A stretch of 34,611 bases of DNA, from NCBI GenBank assembly GCA_028280105.1, contig JANQML010000205.1, positions 1-34,611 on the forward strand, read 5' to 3'. A program made the translations under genes and the position numbers. The stretch's first letter is position 1; the number at the start of each line of letters is the position of its first letter. Positions 16,173 to 25,038 of the stretch are shown in pieces. Source of the stretch: Desulfobacula sp. GTDB lineage: Bacteria; Desulfobacterota; Desulfobacteria; Desulfobacterales; Desulfobacteraceae. The notes below the pieces were generated by a model. The model ran no database searches and was not told the DNA's origin. It worked only from the letters and a program-made list of their open reading frames with translations.

Positions 16173-17321
16173 ATGATTTACCTGAACAACGCCGCCACCT
16201 CTTTTCCAAAACCGGAATCCGTAATCGAGGCTGTCAACAGATACAACCAAAGACCGCCGATGGAGGCAAGCCGGTTCGCCGCTGCAGATGATACACCGGA
16301 TCTTATCCTGGAATGCCGGAAAAACCTGAGCCGGCTGTTAAAGGTGACTGATCCTGAAAACATTGTTTTCACCTCCGGTGCAACCCATTCGCTGAACCTG
16401 GCCCTGCTCGGGTTGCTCCGGCCGGGAGACCATGTCGTTACCACCCGGATTGAGCACAATTCGGTGTTACGGGTGCTGAAAACCCTTGAAAAAGACCGTG
16501 AAATCACTCTGAGTATCGTCCCCTGCGACAGCCTGGGCCATGTATCCCCTGCTGACATCCGTTCCTGTCTGAAAAAAAATACCAGGGCAGTGGTGGTCAA
16601 CCACTGCTCAAATGTGACGGGCAGGGTACAGGATATCAAAACAATCGGCAGAATGGTCCGGGATCATCCGGCCGTGTTTATTGTTGATGGTGCCCAGTCC
16701 GCAGGCGCCATTGATATCAATATGGAAGACCTGGCCGCGGATGTCTTTGTCTTTACCGGCCATAAATCCCTTTTCGGGATGCAGGGAACGGGCGGTCTTT
16801 ACATGAGACGGGAAGTCTGCCCGGAACCGCTCATCATCGGTGGTACCGGTGTGAAAAGCGATTACCTGTACCAGCCCCGGGAAAGGCCTGTCCATTATGA
16901 GGCCGGCACACCCAATGTTCCCGGCATTGTCTCCCTGAATGCCGGGGTATCCTTTCTCCTGAAATGCGGTATCGCATCCGTCCGAAAGAAGAAGAACGCA
17001 TTAAAACAGACAGCCCTTGATTCATTTTTGAACAACCCGGCAGTTACGGTATACGGCGGAACCTGTTTGGATGATTTTTCCGGGCATGAAGCGGTTATCG
17101 GATTTAATTTAAAGGATATACCGCCTGATGAGGCCGGGTATATTCTGACCCGCTCTTTCGGCATTATCTGCCGAAGCGGTCTCCATTGCGCCCCCCTTAT
17201 CCACGAGGCCATCGGCACCGGGCCGGCCGGATGTCTTCGGGTCAGCTTTTCATACTTTAATACCGAACAGGAGGTGCAAGGGCTGATTCATGCGGTGGAT
17301 GAGATTACAGCAGTGATTTGA
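16173..17321 (+). CDS. class V aminotransferase / cysteine-desulfurase-like PLP enzyme
   Basis: This 382-residue PLP enzyme belongs to the IscS/SufS/CsdA fold. The N-terminus MIYLNNAATSFPKPESV and VFTSGATHSLNLALLGLL are typical. VDGAQSAG is the cofactor Asp motif, and FTGHKSLFGMQGTGGLY carries the PLP Lys. The loop that carries the catalytic Cys reads ICRSGLHCAPLIHEAIGT, which matches the EF2568-type subgroup (TIGR01977) rather than classical SufS. It would mobilise sulfur or selenium from cysteine or selenocysteine, or act as a lyase on another amino acid. ATG 16173 was chosen because family members begin MIYLDNAAT; a TTG lies nine bases upstream. It is the fourth gene of the chemoreceptor operon, which is odd for a sulfur-trafficking enzyme. 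Confidence 0.85.
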   Translation: MIYLNNAATSFPKPESVIEAVNRYNQRPPMEASRFAAADDTPDLILECRKNLSRLLKVTDPENIVFTSGATHSLNLALLGLLRPGDHVVTTRIEHNSVLRVLKTLEKDREITLSIVPCDSLGHVSPADIRSCLKKNTRAVVVNHCSNVTGRVQDIKTIGRMVRDHPAVFIVDGAQSAGAIDINMEDLAADVFVFTGHKSLFGMQGTGGLYMRREVCPEPLIIGGTGVKSDYLYQPRERPVHYEAGTPNVPGIVSLNAGVSFLLKCGIASVRKKKNALKQTALDSFLNNPAVTVYGGTCLDDFSGHEAVIGFNLKDIPPDEAGYILTRSFGIICRSGLHCAPLIHEAIGTGPAGCLRVSFSYFNTEQEVQGLIHAVDEITAVI

Positions 17322-17327
17322 CACGAT

Positions 17328-17627
17328 ATGAAAATCCTAAGTGTAAAAGAGCAACCGGATTGTTTTGACGGATCGCTTATGAAAGAGGTGGTCTTTGATC
17401 AACCCGTTACAAAATCCTTTATCGATTTTATGGGTGAAAAAGGGGATCTTTCTTATTTTCCATCGTTTGCCCGTCCGTTTTTCAAGGTGGATGTAAAAGG
17501 ATATTATTTTTTAAAGGGTATTGAGGATAACCGGACGGCCAGCCTTGTTCTGTACAAACGCAACCCGTCCGAAAGCCTGAATCAATTTGCCGCCCTGGTT
17601 GAGGCATTTTCGCAAATTCAGGGATAA
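17328..17627 (+). CDS. uncharacterised 99-residue protein of the chemoreceptor operon
   Basis: The family is not recognised. The protein is soluble and mixed alpha/beta, with one Cys (Cys12) and many aromatic residues in the middle (SYFPSFARPFFKVDVKGYYF at 42-61). It starts 6 bases after the PLP enzyme stop and is the last gene of the five-gene run. It may be a small partner of the PLP enzyme, for example a sulfur acceptor or a ligand-binding subunit, but no catalytic motif supports this. Confidence 0.6.
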   Translation: MKILSVKEQPDCFDGSLMKEVVFDQPVTKSFIDFMGEKGDLSYFPSFARPFFKVDVKGYYFLKGIEDNRTASLVLYKRNPSESLNQFAALVEAFSQIQG

Positions 17628-17818
17628 ACCGGTATCAGCCACTGCCGTGACATATCCGGGGTTGATCCCCATCTTAAAAAAGAAACGACCCGCCTGATCC
17701 ATAGGGGTTCGGTTCAAGGGGGTTGCCTTTTTTGACCCGTAAGGTTTTTCTCCCTTTGCAGACCAATTGGATGTATTATAGTTATGCTATATCAACTCTG
17801 TATAAATAAGGAGTGGCC

Positions 17819-19459
17819 ATGAAAGTTTCCGATCTGTTTGTCAAAGCGCTTGAAAATGAAGGTGTAAAGTATATTTTCGGTGTACCCGGTGAAGAGAACA
17901 TTGATTTTATAGAGTCTTTAAAGCATTCAAACATAGAACTCATCCTGACCCGCCATGAGCAGACCGCCGGTTTTATGGCCGCCACCTGGGGCCGGCTGAC
18001 TCATTCAACAGGGGTCTGCCTGTCCACGCTGGGGCCCGGGGCGACAAACCTGGTAACCTCTGTTGCCTATGCTCAGCTCGGCGGCATGCCGCTGCTGGTC
18101 ATCACCGGCCAGAAACCCATAAAAAAATCAAAACAGGGCAAGTTTCAGATCATCGATGTGGTGGATATGATGAGGCCCATTACCAAGTATACGAAAACCG
18201 TTGTTAACGGGGATGTGTTGCCGTCCATGGTCAGGGAGGCGTTCCGGATCTCCCTTGAAGAACGGCCGGGAGCGGTCCATCTTGAACTGCCGGAAGATAT
18301 CGCGGCAGAGCCCTGCCGGGAACGGGTCTTTTCCCTGCATCCCAAAACCCGGCCGGTGGCAAAACAATCCGTTATCGACCGGGCGGCCCAAATGATTCAG
18401 TCTGCCAAACACCCGCTTGTCCTGCTCGGAGTGGGGGCCACCCGGCATGGCTGTGTTGAATGGATCAACCGGTTTGTGGAAAAGACAGGGATTCCGTTTT
18501 TCAACACCCAGATGGGAAAAGGGGTGGTGGACGAACACAGCCGCCTTTATCTCGGCACGGCTGCCCTGTCCGAACACGATTATCTGCACTGTGCCGTTGA
18601 CCGGGCAGACCTGATCATTAATTTTGGTCATGATATTATTGAAAAACCCCCGTTTTTCATGCAGCCGGACGGACCCAAAGTCATCCACATCAATCATTTC
18701 TTCTCCCGGGCAGATGATGTCTACTTCCCCCAGCTGGATGTAGTTGGAGATATTACGGAAAATGCACAACTGCTGACACAGACCATTGAGGTGCAGCCGC
18801 ACTGGGATTTCTCCTATTTTCTCAAGGTGAAAAACGAGATCTGGAATCAGCTGGTCAAGGACGATCATGCAGACAGCTTCCCGGTTCTGCCCCAACGGCT
18901 GGTGGCAGATGTTCAAAAAGCCATGCCGAGCAACGGCATTGTTACACTGGACAACGGGATCTATAAAATCTGGTTTGCCAGAAGATACCAGGCGTCTCGG
19001 CCCAACGGCCTGCTGCTGGACAATGCACTGGCCACCATGGGTGCGGGTTTCCCGTCCGCCATAGCCGTCAAATTGGTCCACCCGGAAAAAAAGGTCGTAT
19101 CAGTCTGCGGTGACGGCGGATTTATGATGAACTCCCAGGAAGTGGAAACCGCTGTCCGGCTCAATCTCGATCTTGTGGTCATTATTTTGAACGATTCCGC
19201 ATACGGCATGATCAAATGGAAGCAGGAGCATATGGGATTTGATGTCCACAGCCTGGATTTCACCAACCCGGATTTTGTTCAATATGCCCGAAGTTACGGC
19301 GCAAAAGGGCATCGGATCACCCATGCCGGTCAGTTGTATCCGTGCCTGGCCGATTGTCTTGAAACCCCCGGGGTGCACCTGATCGACCTTCCCGTTGATT
19401 ATACCCAAAATTCCAAAGTACTGATCAATGATATTGAAAATATTACCTGTCTGCTTTGA
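17819..19459 (+). CDS. acetolactate-synthase-like thiamine diphosphate enzyme
   Basis: This 546-residue ThDP enzyme has the three-domain pyruvate-oxidase/acetolactate-synthase layout. Glu47 in RHEQTAGFMA activates the cofactor. The central domain has LVLLGVGATR. The C-terminal ThDP motif is GDGGFMMN (431-438) with LNDSAYGMIKWKQ downstream. It most resembles acetolactate synthase large subunits, which join two pyruvates. No regulatory small subunit (ilvN/ilvH) is adjacent, so a catabolic (AlsS-like) or other 2-oxoacid carboligase role is possible. AAGGAG lies 5 bases before ATG 17819; a GTG inside that site was rejected. It stands alone, about 190 bases from the previous operon, and converges on the IclR gene. 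Use of a sulfonated 2-oxoacid cannot be excluded given the sulfonate cluster nearby. Confidence 0.8.
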   Translation: MKVSDLFVKALENEGVKYIFGVPGEENIDFIESLKHSNIELILTRHEQTAGFMAATWGRLTHSTGVCLSTLGPGATNLVTSVAYAQLGGMPLLVITGQKPIKKSKQGKFQIIDVVDMMRPITKYTKTVVNGDVLPSMVREAFRISLEERPGAVHLELPEDIAAEPCRERVFSLHPKTRPVAKQSVIDRAAQMIQSAKHPLVLLGVGATRHGCVEWINRFVEKTGIPFFNTQMGKGVVDEHSRLYLGTAALSEHDYLHCAVDRADLIINFGHDIIEKPPFFMQPDGPKVIHINHFFSRADDVYFPQLDVVGDITENAQLLTQTIEVQPHWDFSYFLKVKNEIWNQLVKDDHADSFPVLPQRLVADVQKAMPSNGIVTLDNGIYKIWFARRYQASRPNGLLLDNALATMGAGFPSAIAVKLVHPEKKVVSVCGDGGFMMNSQEVETAVRLNLDLVVIILNDSAYGMIKWKQEHMGFDVHSLDFTNPDFVQYARSYGAKGHRITHAGQLYPCLADCLETPGVHLIDLPVDYTQNSKVLINDIENITCLL

Positions 19460-19599
19460 TGGGTGATTGCCACAGAAAACTAGGATTGCCCCGGAAAAGA
19501 GGAAACCGTGCATCGGTATTGAAAAAAACGGATGATACCATACCCACCGTGATCCCGGCGGAATTGTTGAAATGGTTCAGACGGACCGGCCGTCCCTCC

Positions 19600-20388
19600 C
19601 TACTGCCGCATGCCGGCTGTGGTGACCAGGTTCGAGGCTTCCGTGGCCAGGGTGAGCAGAACGGAAATATACTGTTTTTCGATGGCCTCCAGAGAATATT
19701 CTTTTGATGGAAAATCCAGGCTCACGGCGCCCACCACGGATTTGGTCTGCAGGTTCATCATGGGCGCTCCGATACTGATCACCCCGGTCATATACTCCCT
19801 GTCATTGATGGAATACCCCCTTGTCCGGGTGTTCCGGATATCTTTCCGGATCTCTTCGATGTCCACCAGGGTTTGAGGGGTCAGCCGCCGGGGTGCCAGG
19901 GAGGCAAAATAATGTTCCAGTTCGTCAGGTTCCACGTTGGCCAGCACGATCTTTCCCATGGCCCGGGCATAGAGTTCGTCCATGATCAGGGGCAGGTGGA
20001 ACGATACCAGGTTGGGCATTTCCCGGCGGTACAGGGAGATCAGTTTATGCCCGTCGATCAGGGCCGAGTCGATGGAGATGTGGTGTTCAAAAAACGTCTT
20101 GTCAATGATGGGCTTGATGCCCTGGTAGATGTCAAACCCGTGAAAACACTCATGGCCCATGGAAAACGCCTTGGGACCAAGGCGCAGGGATTTGTCGGTA
20201 ATGCTTTTTCGCAGAAATCCCAACTGGACCAGGGTGTTTACCAGGCGGTAGGTGGAGGTCTTGTTGATGCCCGTGAGGATGGATATCTCCGTCAGGGACC
20301 GGGAAGGGTTTTCTCTGCCGAACAGGTTCAGGATGGACAATCCTTTTTCAAGGGTTTTGGAAAAATACTGGTCTTGCTTGCTTGGCAT
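19600..20388 (-). CDS. IclR-family transcriptional regulator of the sulfonate cluster
   Basis: This 262-residue protein has an IclR winged helix-turn-helix at 8-70 (KTLEKGLSILNLFGRENPSR, then EISILTGINKTSTYRLVNTL) and an IclR effector domain at about 80-255. The effector domain shows YSINDREYMTGVISIGAPM and the usual final AVSLDFPS. It is divergent from the TRAP transporter operon, and the shared 230-base region holds a palindrome placed just downstream of a good promoter. The simplest reading is a repressor lifted by the sulfonate substrate or an intermediate. Some IclR proteins activate instead. Confidence 0.9.
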   Translation of the reverse strand: MPSKQDQYFSKTLEKGLSILNLFGRENPSRSLTEISILTGINKTSTYRLVNTLVQLGFLRKSITDKSLRLGPKAFSMGHECFHGFDIYQGIKPIIDKTFFEHHISIDSALIDGHKLISLYRREMPNLVSFHLPLIMDELYARAMGKIVLANVEPDELEHYFASLAPRRLTPQTLVDIEEIRKDIRNTRTRGYSINDREYMTGVISIGAPMMNLQTKSVVGAVSLDFPSKEYSLEAIEKQYISVLLTLATEASNLVTTAGMRQ

Positions 20389-20516
20389 GGTGTTTCAATG
20401 GCCTCTTTTTTCTGGTTACAGGGTGACGGATCGCTGTAATCATATGATCCAGACTTGTGCATACCATATTTAACCACAGCATGGAAAAAAATACAAAAAA
20501 TTATCCGAAATAAGTA

Positions 20517-20545
20517 TTGACATTTAAAAAAAGCTCTTTTAGAGT
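20517..20545 (+). promoter_or_regulatory. sigma-70-type promoter of the TRAP/sulfonate operon
   Basis: TTGACA (20517-20522) and TAGAGT (20540-20545) are separated by 17 bases, the optimal spacing. The -35 matches perfectly and the -10 at 4 of 6 positions. A small dyad AAAAG-CT-CTTTT (20529-20540) overlaps the spacer. The start site would be near 20552. Confidence 0.6.
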
Positions 20546-20561
20546 ATGTATATTAGAATCA

Positions 20562-20582
20562 TTGTTACGATAATAGTAACAA
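20562..20582. promoter_or_regulatory. palindrome downstream of the promoter, candidate IclR operator
   Basis: TTGTTAC-N7-GTAACAA is a perfect 7+7 inverted repeat centred at 20572, about 20 bases after the predicted start site. A repressor bound here would block transcription. The divergent IclR-family protein is the obvious candidate; binding is inferred. Confidence 0.6.
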
Positions 20583-20618
20583 ATTAGTCCAGTAAAATCA
20601 AATTTAAGGGGAGGTCTC

Positions 20619-21638
20619 ATGAAAAAATTATTTCTTTTTCTGATCGTAGCAGCGATGTCCGTCTGTCTGATGGCGCCGACGCAGGTATTTGCCAAACAGG
20701 TACTGAAACTGGGATTCGGTGATCCCATCAACTCCGATCAGGGAGCTATTGCCAAGCAGTTCAAGTACCTGGTGGAAGGGTATACCGGCGGTGAGGTTGA
20801 AATTCAGCTGTTCCCGGGCAGTGCACTGGGAAATGAAACAGAAATGCTGCAGAACACCCGCAGCGGGGAACTGGACCTGTGCATGCTGTCTGTCCCCAAC
20901 CTGTCACCGTTTTCACGTAAAATCAACATCCTGACCTTCCCTTATGTCATCAAGAGCATGCGGGATGCCGTCACCATCACCACGGGCAAACTGGGCGCAC
21001 AATGGAATGAGATCCTGCAAAAAGAAGCCGGTATCCGGATTCTGGCCTGGACCTATTCCAATTTCCGTCACCTGACCAATTCAAAACGGAAAATCACCAG
21101 CATGGCCGATCTTGAAGGCCTGAAAGTCCGGGTTCCCCAGAACGCCCTGATGATCGCATCCTACGAGGCCTGGGGGGCGAACCCCACCCCGATGGCATGG
21201 CCGGAGACCTTTACCGCGCTGCAGCAGGGCGTGGTGGACGGTCAGGACAATCCCTATATTGTCAACTACACCATGAAGTTCCATGAAGTGCAGAAATACA
21301 TTACACCGCTGCATTACCAGTTCTCCCTGCAGCCCATGATTGTTGGTGAAAAACATTTCCAGAAAATGGATCAGAAGCTAAAAGACATCCTGGTCCGGGC
21401 CGGTATCGAAGCCCAGCAGTACTGTGTACTGTTCCAGATGGAAGAATCTGAAAAAGCCAAGCAGGCAATGCTGGACGCCGGCATGGAATACAGTGAATTC
21501 TCCGACGAAGACAAGATGATTGAATTGGCCAAGGAAAAAGTATGGCCCAAATACTATGACAAGGTCGGCGGCAAGGAAGCAGTGATGGACGTGGTGGCAG
21601 AGCTTGAAAAAGCTGACAAAGCCAGGCAGGCCCAGTAA
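20619..21638 (+). CDS. dctP: TRAP transporter substrate-binding protein (DctP family)
   Basis: This 339-residue periplasmic protein has a Sec signal peptide: MKKLFLFLIVAAMSVCLMAP, then a cleavage site after TQVFA at about residue 25. The DctP family signature GLKVRVPQN holds Arg171, the conserved residue that grips the carboxylate of the ligand in most TRAP systems. The family block WPETFTALQQGVVDGQDNP is at 194-212. It captures an organic anion and hands it to the membrane subunits encoded next. The downstream enzymes suggest a small sulfonate such as DHPS, cysteate or a related compound. GGGGAGG lies a few bases before the ATG. It is the first gene of the operon controlled from the IclR intergenic region. 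Confidence 0.92.
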   Translation: MKKLFLFLIVAAMSVCLMAPTQVFAKQVLKLGFGDPINSDQGAIAKQFKYLVEGYTGGEVEIQLFPGSALGNETEMLQNTRSGELDLCMLSVPNLSPFSRKINILTFPYVIKSMRDAVTITTGKLGAQWNEILQKEAGIRILAWTYSNFRHLTNSKRKITSMADLEGLKVRVPQNALMIASYEAWGANPTPMAWPETFTALQQGVVDGQDNPYIVNYTMKFHEVQKYITPLHYQFSLQPMIVGEKHFQKMDQKLKDILVRAGIEAQQYCVLFQMEESEKAKQAMLDAGMEYSEFSDEDKMIELAKEKVWPKYYDKVGGKEAVMDVVAELEKADKARQAQ

Positions 21639-21735
21639 TCACCTGATTCCCGGGTAATGACTGTTGAAACGGGAGGGTCTCCTCTGAAAACTGGGGAACC
21701 CTTCCTGAACAAATTCAAAAATGAGGAGCAAAAAG

Positions 21736-22326
21736 GTGGCTCTCAGCAGTATTCTGAAATCTTCGATCACTGTTCTGGACAATATTGAAGGATACCTGTG
21801 TAAATTCTTCCTCAGTTTTTTTGTGATCCTTCTGTTCTTCCAGGTGATCATGCGGACTGTTTTCCAGAATTCCCTTGCCTGGAGCGAGGAAGCGTCCCGG
21901 TTCGCTTTTGTCTGGTTCTCCTTTCTGGGGGCCTCCTATGCGGCACGGCTGGGGGCCCACAACAGGGTCACCTTTCAGTTCAAACTGTTTCCCAAAATCG
22001 TAGGAAATGTTTCCCAGCTCATTGCAGACGGTATCTGGCTGATATTTAACGCCATCATGACCGTCAAAAGTATTGAAGTCATCCGGGACATGATGGAATA
22101 TCCGTTTTATTCACCGGCCCTGGATATCCCCATGCAGTATGTGTACATGCTGTTTCCCTTCACCTTCACCCTCATGAGCGTCCGGATCATCCAGGTCAAT
22201 ATCCTGAAACATATTTTAAAACGGGAGATCGTGGATGTGGACGACATTTCGTCGGATATTGAGGATATCAAGCGGGACATGAGAATCGATTCTCGTGATG
22301 ATATGGATGAAGGGAGGGTATCATGA
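21736..22326 (+). CDS. dctQ: TRAP transporter small membrane subunit (DctQ family)
   Basis: This protein of about 196 residues has four hydrophobic helices, the DctQ layout. FLSFFVILLFFQVIMRTVF is helix 1, and WSEEASRFAFVWFSFLGASYA is the family signature after it. It links the binding protein to the large permease subunit. GTG at 21736 has GAGGAG 7 bases upstream and was chosen; the in-frame ATG at 21721 lacks a site. The C-terminal tail is unusually long and charged (DVDDISSDIEDIKRDMRIDS) and overlaps the start of the large subunit by four bases (ATGA). Confidence 0.88.
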   Translation: MALSSILKSSITVLDNIEGYLCKFFLSFFVILLFFQVIMRTVFQNSLAWSEEASRFAFVWFSFLGASYAARLGAHNRVTFQFKLFPKIVGNVSQLIADGIWLIFNAIMTVKSIEVIRDMMEYPFYSPALDIPMQYVYMLFPFTFTLMSVRIIQVNILKHILKREIVDVDDISSDIEDIKRDMRIDSRDDMDEGRVS

Positions 22327-23603
22327 TTTCATCGGTATTGTTTGGCGCATTCGGCATCCTTCTGGTGATTGGCGCCCCCATTGCGGTCGCTTTGGGCATG
22401 GCAGCCATGGCTGCGTTCATGTCCATCGACAAGGATGTTACCACCCTGGTGCAGATCGCCTATAACTCGGTCAATTCGTTTCCGGTTATGGCCCTGCCCG
22501 CCTTTATCCTGTCCGGCGCCCTGATGCAGGGATCCGGTATTTCAAGGCGGCTGGTGGCGGTTGCCGAAGCACTGGCCGGCCGTATGGCCGGAGGCCTGGG
22601 CGCCTCCACCGTGCTGGCCTGCCTGTTTTTCGGCGCCATATCCGGATCCGGACCGGCTACCACGGCCGCTGTGGGCATGCTCATGATTCCGGCCATGGCC
22701 AGAAAAGGATATGACCGCAGCTATGCATCTGCTATCACAGCTTCATCCGGGGGTCTGGGAATTGTAATCCCCCCCAGCATTCCCATGGTGATTTTCGGGG
22801 TGACCGCCAGTGTATCCATCACCCAGCTGTTCATCGCCGGGGTGTTTCCGGGTCTGCTCATTGCGAGCGGTATCATTCTTCTCAATTATTTCATCAGCAA
22901 AAAAAAGGGGTACAAACCTAACGCAGATGAGTGGTCCCTAAAAGAAACCCTGGTAACCATCAAGGATGGATTCTGGGCATTGATGGCGCCTGTGGTGATC
23001 CTGGGCGGGATCTATTCCGGGTTTTTCACACCCACGGAAGCCGCTATTGTGTCGATTTTCTACACCCTGTTCGTGGGCATTTTCATTTACCGGGAACTTA
23101 AACTGCCCGCCATTTTCAAAGCCCTGGATTCCACCACTTGGCTGTCCGGCCGGGTCCTGATCATTCTGTTCACGGCCCAGGCTTTCGGCCGTCTTCTGGT
23201 GCAGTACAAAATTCCGGATGTTATTGCCGCCTGGCTGTTGGCCCTGACCGGCAATGTCTACATCATCTGGGCTCTGGTAATTATTTTCCTGATTCTGATC
23301 GGCATGTTCATGGAGACCCTGGCCACCATCATGCTGGTGACTCCGGTACTGCTACCGGTTATGACCAGTCTGGGGGTGGACCCCATCCATTTCGGCGTGG
23401 TGCTGGTGATGTGCTGTGAAATCGGGTTTGAAACTCCGCCTTTGGGAGAAAATCTGTTCATAGCATCCGGCATTGGAAAGGTGAGCATTGAAGAGATTTC
23501 TTTGAAAGCAATTCCATTTTCAGTCATACAGATCTTGGCCGTGTTTATCGTGGCATTTATACCTGGATTCTGCCTCTGGCTTCCCAAAGCTTTCGGGTAT
23601 TGA
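22323..23603 (+). CDS. dctM: TRAP transporter large permease subunit (DctM family)
   Basis: This 426-residue membrane protein with about 11-12 helices is the sodium-coupled transport subunit. Family motifs include the first helix SSVLFGAFGILLVIGAPIAVALGMAA and the SGSGPATTAAVGMLMIPAMA turn at about 111-130. The block SSGGLGIVIPPSIPMVIFG lies at about 143-161, and the C-terminal PLGENLFIASGI at about 377-388. Residue count and motif order match DctM. The four-base overlap with dctQ is usual for these pairs. Together the three genes make a complete high-affinity importer. Confidence 0.93.
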   Translation: MISSVLFGAFGILLVIGAPIAVALGMAAMAAFMSIDKDVTTLVQIAYNSVNSFPVMALPAFILSGALMQGSGISRRLVAVAEALAGRMAGGLGASTVLACLFFGAISGSGPATTAAVGMLMIPAMARKGYDRSYASAITASSGGLGIVIPPSIPMVIFGVTASVSITQLFIAGVFPGLLIASGIILLNYFISKKKGYKPNADEWSLKETLVTIKDGFWALMAPVVILGGIYSGFFTPTEAAIVSIFYTLFVGIFIYRELKLPAIFKALDSTTWLSGRVLIILFTAQAFGRLLVQYKIPDVIAAWLLALTGNVYIIWALVIIFLILIGMFMETLATIMLVTPVLLPVMTSLGVDPIHFGVVLVMCCEIGFETPPLGENLFIASGIGKVSIEEISLKAIPFSVIQILAVFIVAFIPGFCLWLPKAFGY

Positions 23604-23702
23604 TGTCCTATAGATACGTCCCCGGAATCATCAGCAGAAGAATCAGAACAGATACCCACACAAGAGATGCGCTTAAATAATCAAATATGGAGAATGCGAT
23701 AA

Positions 23703-25016
23703 ATGCAGCATTTAAAAAAAGCGGTGAAAACCGCGGAATCCCACAGTGAAAGCATCCGGCCGTCCGTCGAAAAAATGCTGGCCGATATCCGGGCCGACCG
23801 GGAAAAAGCGGTGGAAGCCCTGGCATTGAAGTTTGACAACTGGACTGAACCGTTCATCCTCAGCGAGGAAAAAAAACAGCAGTTGATCGACACGGTAGCT
23901 GAGCCGGTCAAAGACGATATCCGGTTTGCCCACCACCAGGTGTCGGCATTTGCCAAAGCCCAGAGAGACAGCATCCAGGAATTTGAAACCCAAGTATACC
24001 CAGGCGTCCGCCTTGGCCAGCGGATCATTCCCATGGATGTGGCCGGGTGCTACATCCCCGGGGGCCGGTTCGCTCATGCCTGTTCCGCCATCATGAGTGT
24101 GGCCACGGCAAAGGCGGCCGGGGTGAAGACCGTTATCGCGGCCTCCCCTCCCCGGGGAAAGAGCATCGATCCGGCCGTTGCTTATGCCATGGATATCGCT
24201 GGAGCCGACATCATCCTGGAGATGGGCGGGGTTCAGGCCATTGCCACCATGGCTTTCGGGCTGTTCACCGGGAAACGGGCCAATATCCTGGCCGGGCCGG
24301 GCAATGCCTATGTGGCGGAAGCCAAGGCTCTGCTGGCCGGATCAGGCGAATGCACCATCGACGTATTTGCCGGTCCCACTGAATCCGCCGTGATTGCCGA
24401 TGACACGGCCGACCCCATGACCGTTGCCGTGGACCTGATGTCCCAGGCCGAGCACGGGTATGACTCTCCCGTGTGGCTGTTCACCGATTCAAAGGCCCTG
24501 GGTGAGAAGGTGCTGGCGCTGATGCCCAGAGTGATCGATGACCTGCCGGATCCTGAGGTGGCGACCGCTGCCTGGCGTGATTACGGGGAGATCATTTTGT
24601 GCAAAGACTGGCGTGAGATGGCTGTGGCCAGCGACCAATATGCCCCGGAGCATGTCCAGGTGATGACAAAGGACAACCAGTGGTGGTGCGACCATTTGAC
24701 CGCCTACGGGTCTCTGTTTATCGGGGAGTACTGCACCGTGGCCCAGGGGGACAAGTGTTCGGGTACCAACCATATCCTGCCCACCCGCAAGGCCGGGTAT
24801 TATTCAGGAGGTCTGAACGTGCACAAGTTCCTGAAAATCTGCACCTATCAGGAGATTGAAAAACAGGCCTGCCAAGAGATCAGCGCCCGGGCTTCCCGGC
24901 TGTCCAGGGTGGAAGGCATGGAAGGCCATGCACGGGCCTGTGACTGGCGCCTGAAAAAGTTCTTCCCGGACCAGGAATGGGATTTCACGGTCTATTCCCA
25001 GAAAGATTATTCATAA
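23703..25016 (+). CDS. hpsN: HpsN-type histidinol-dehydrogenase homologue (sulfopropanediol dehydrogenase)
   Basis: This 437-residue NAD- and zinc-dependent alcohol/aldehyde dehydrogenase has the HisD fold. All HisD zinc ligands are present: Gln248 and His251 (SQAEHGYDSP), Asp350 (GDKCSGTNHILPT) and His409 (EGHARA). The catalytic Glu316-His317 pair (APEHVQ) is also present. It is not in a his operon, and the GDKCSGTNHILPT...YSGGLNVHKF region is of the HpsN type. HpsN oxidises (R)-2,3-dihydroxypropane-1-sulfonate (DHPS) to sulfolactate in two steps. HisD itself turns an amino alcohol into an amino acid, so cysteinolate to cysteate is an equally good chemical guess with CuyA two genes downstream. 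GGAGA lies 9 bases before the ATG. It is the fourth gene of the TRAP operon. Confidence 0.82.
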   Translation: MQHLKKAVKTAESHSESIRPSVEKMLADIRADREKAVEALALKFDNWTEPFILSEEKKQQLIDTVAEPVKDDIRFAHHQVSAFAKAQRDSIQEFETQVYPGVRLGQRIIPMDVAGCYIPGGRFAHACSAIMSVATAKAAGVKTVIAASPPRGKSIDPAVAYAMDIAGADIILEMGGVQAIATMAFGLFTGKRANILAGPGNAYVAEAKALLAGSGECTIDVFAGPTESAVIADDTADPMTVAVDLMSQAEHGYDSPVWLFTDSKALGEKVLALMPRVIDDLPDPEVATAAWRDYGEIILCKDWREMAVASDQYAPEHVQVMTKDNQWWCDHLTAYGSLFIGEYCTVAQGDKCSGTNHILPTRKAGYYSGGLNVHKFLKICTYQEIEKQACQEISARASRLSRVEGMEGHARACDWRLKKFFPDQEWDFTVYSQKDYS

Positions 25017-25038
25017 CCGCGGTCAACACTCAGAAAGG

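Noticed and set aside
18128-19081. Open frame of 317 codons on the minus strand
   Set aside because: It lies fully inside the acetolactate-synthase-like gene on the other strand, has no family resemblance, and is a by-product of the coding gene's codon bias.
17819-19459. Sulfoacetaldehyde acetyltransferase (Xsc) or sulfopyruvate decarboxylase
   Set aside because: The nearby sulfonate operon made these tempting, but sequence blocks and length resemble acetolactate synthases, and the gene is outside the sulfonate operon.
23604-23702. 26-codon open frame between dctM and hpsN
   Set aside because: It has no ribosome binding site of its own and no recognisable composition; the gap is more simply a spacer.
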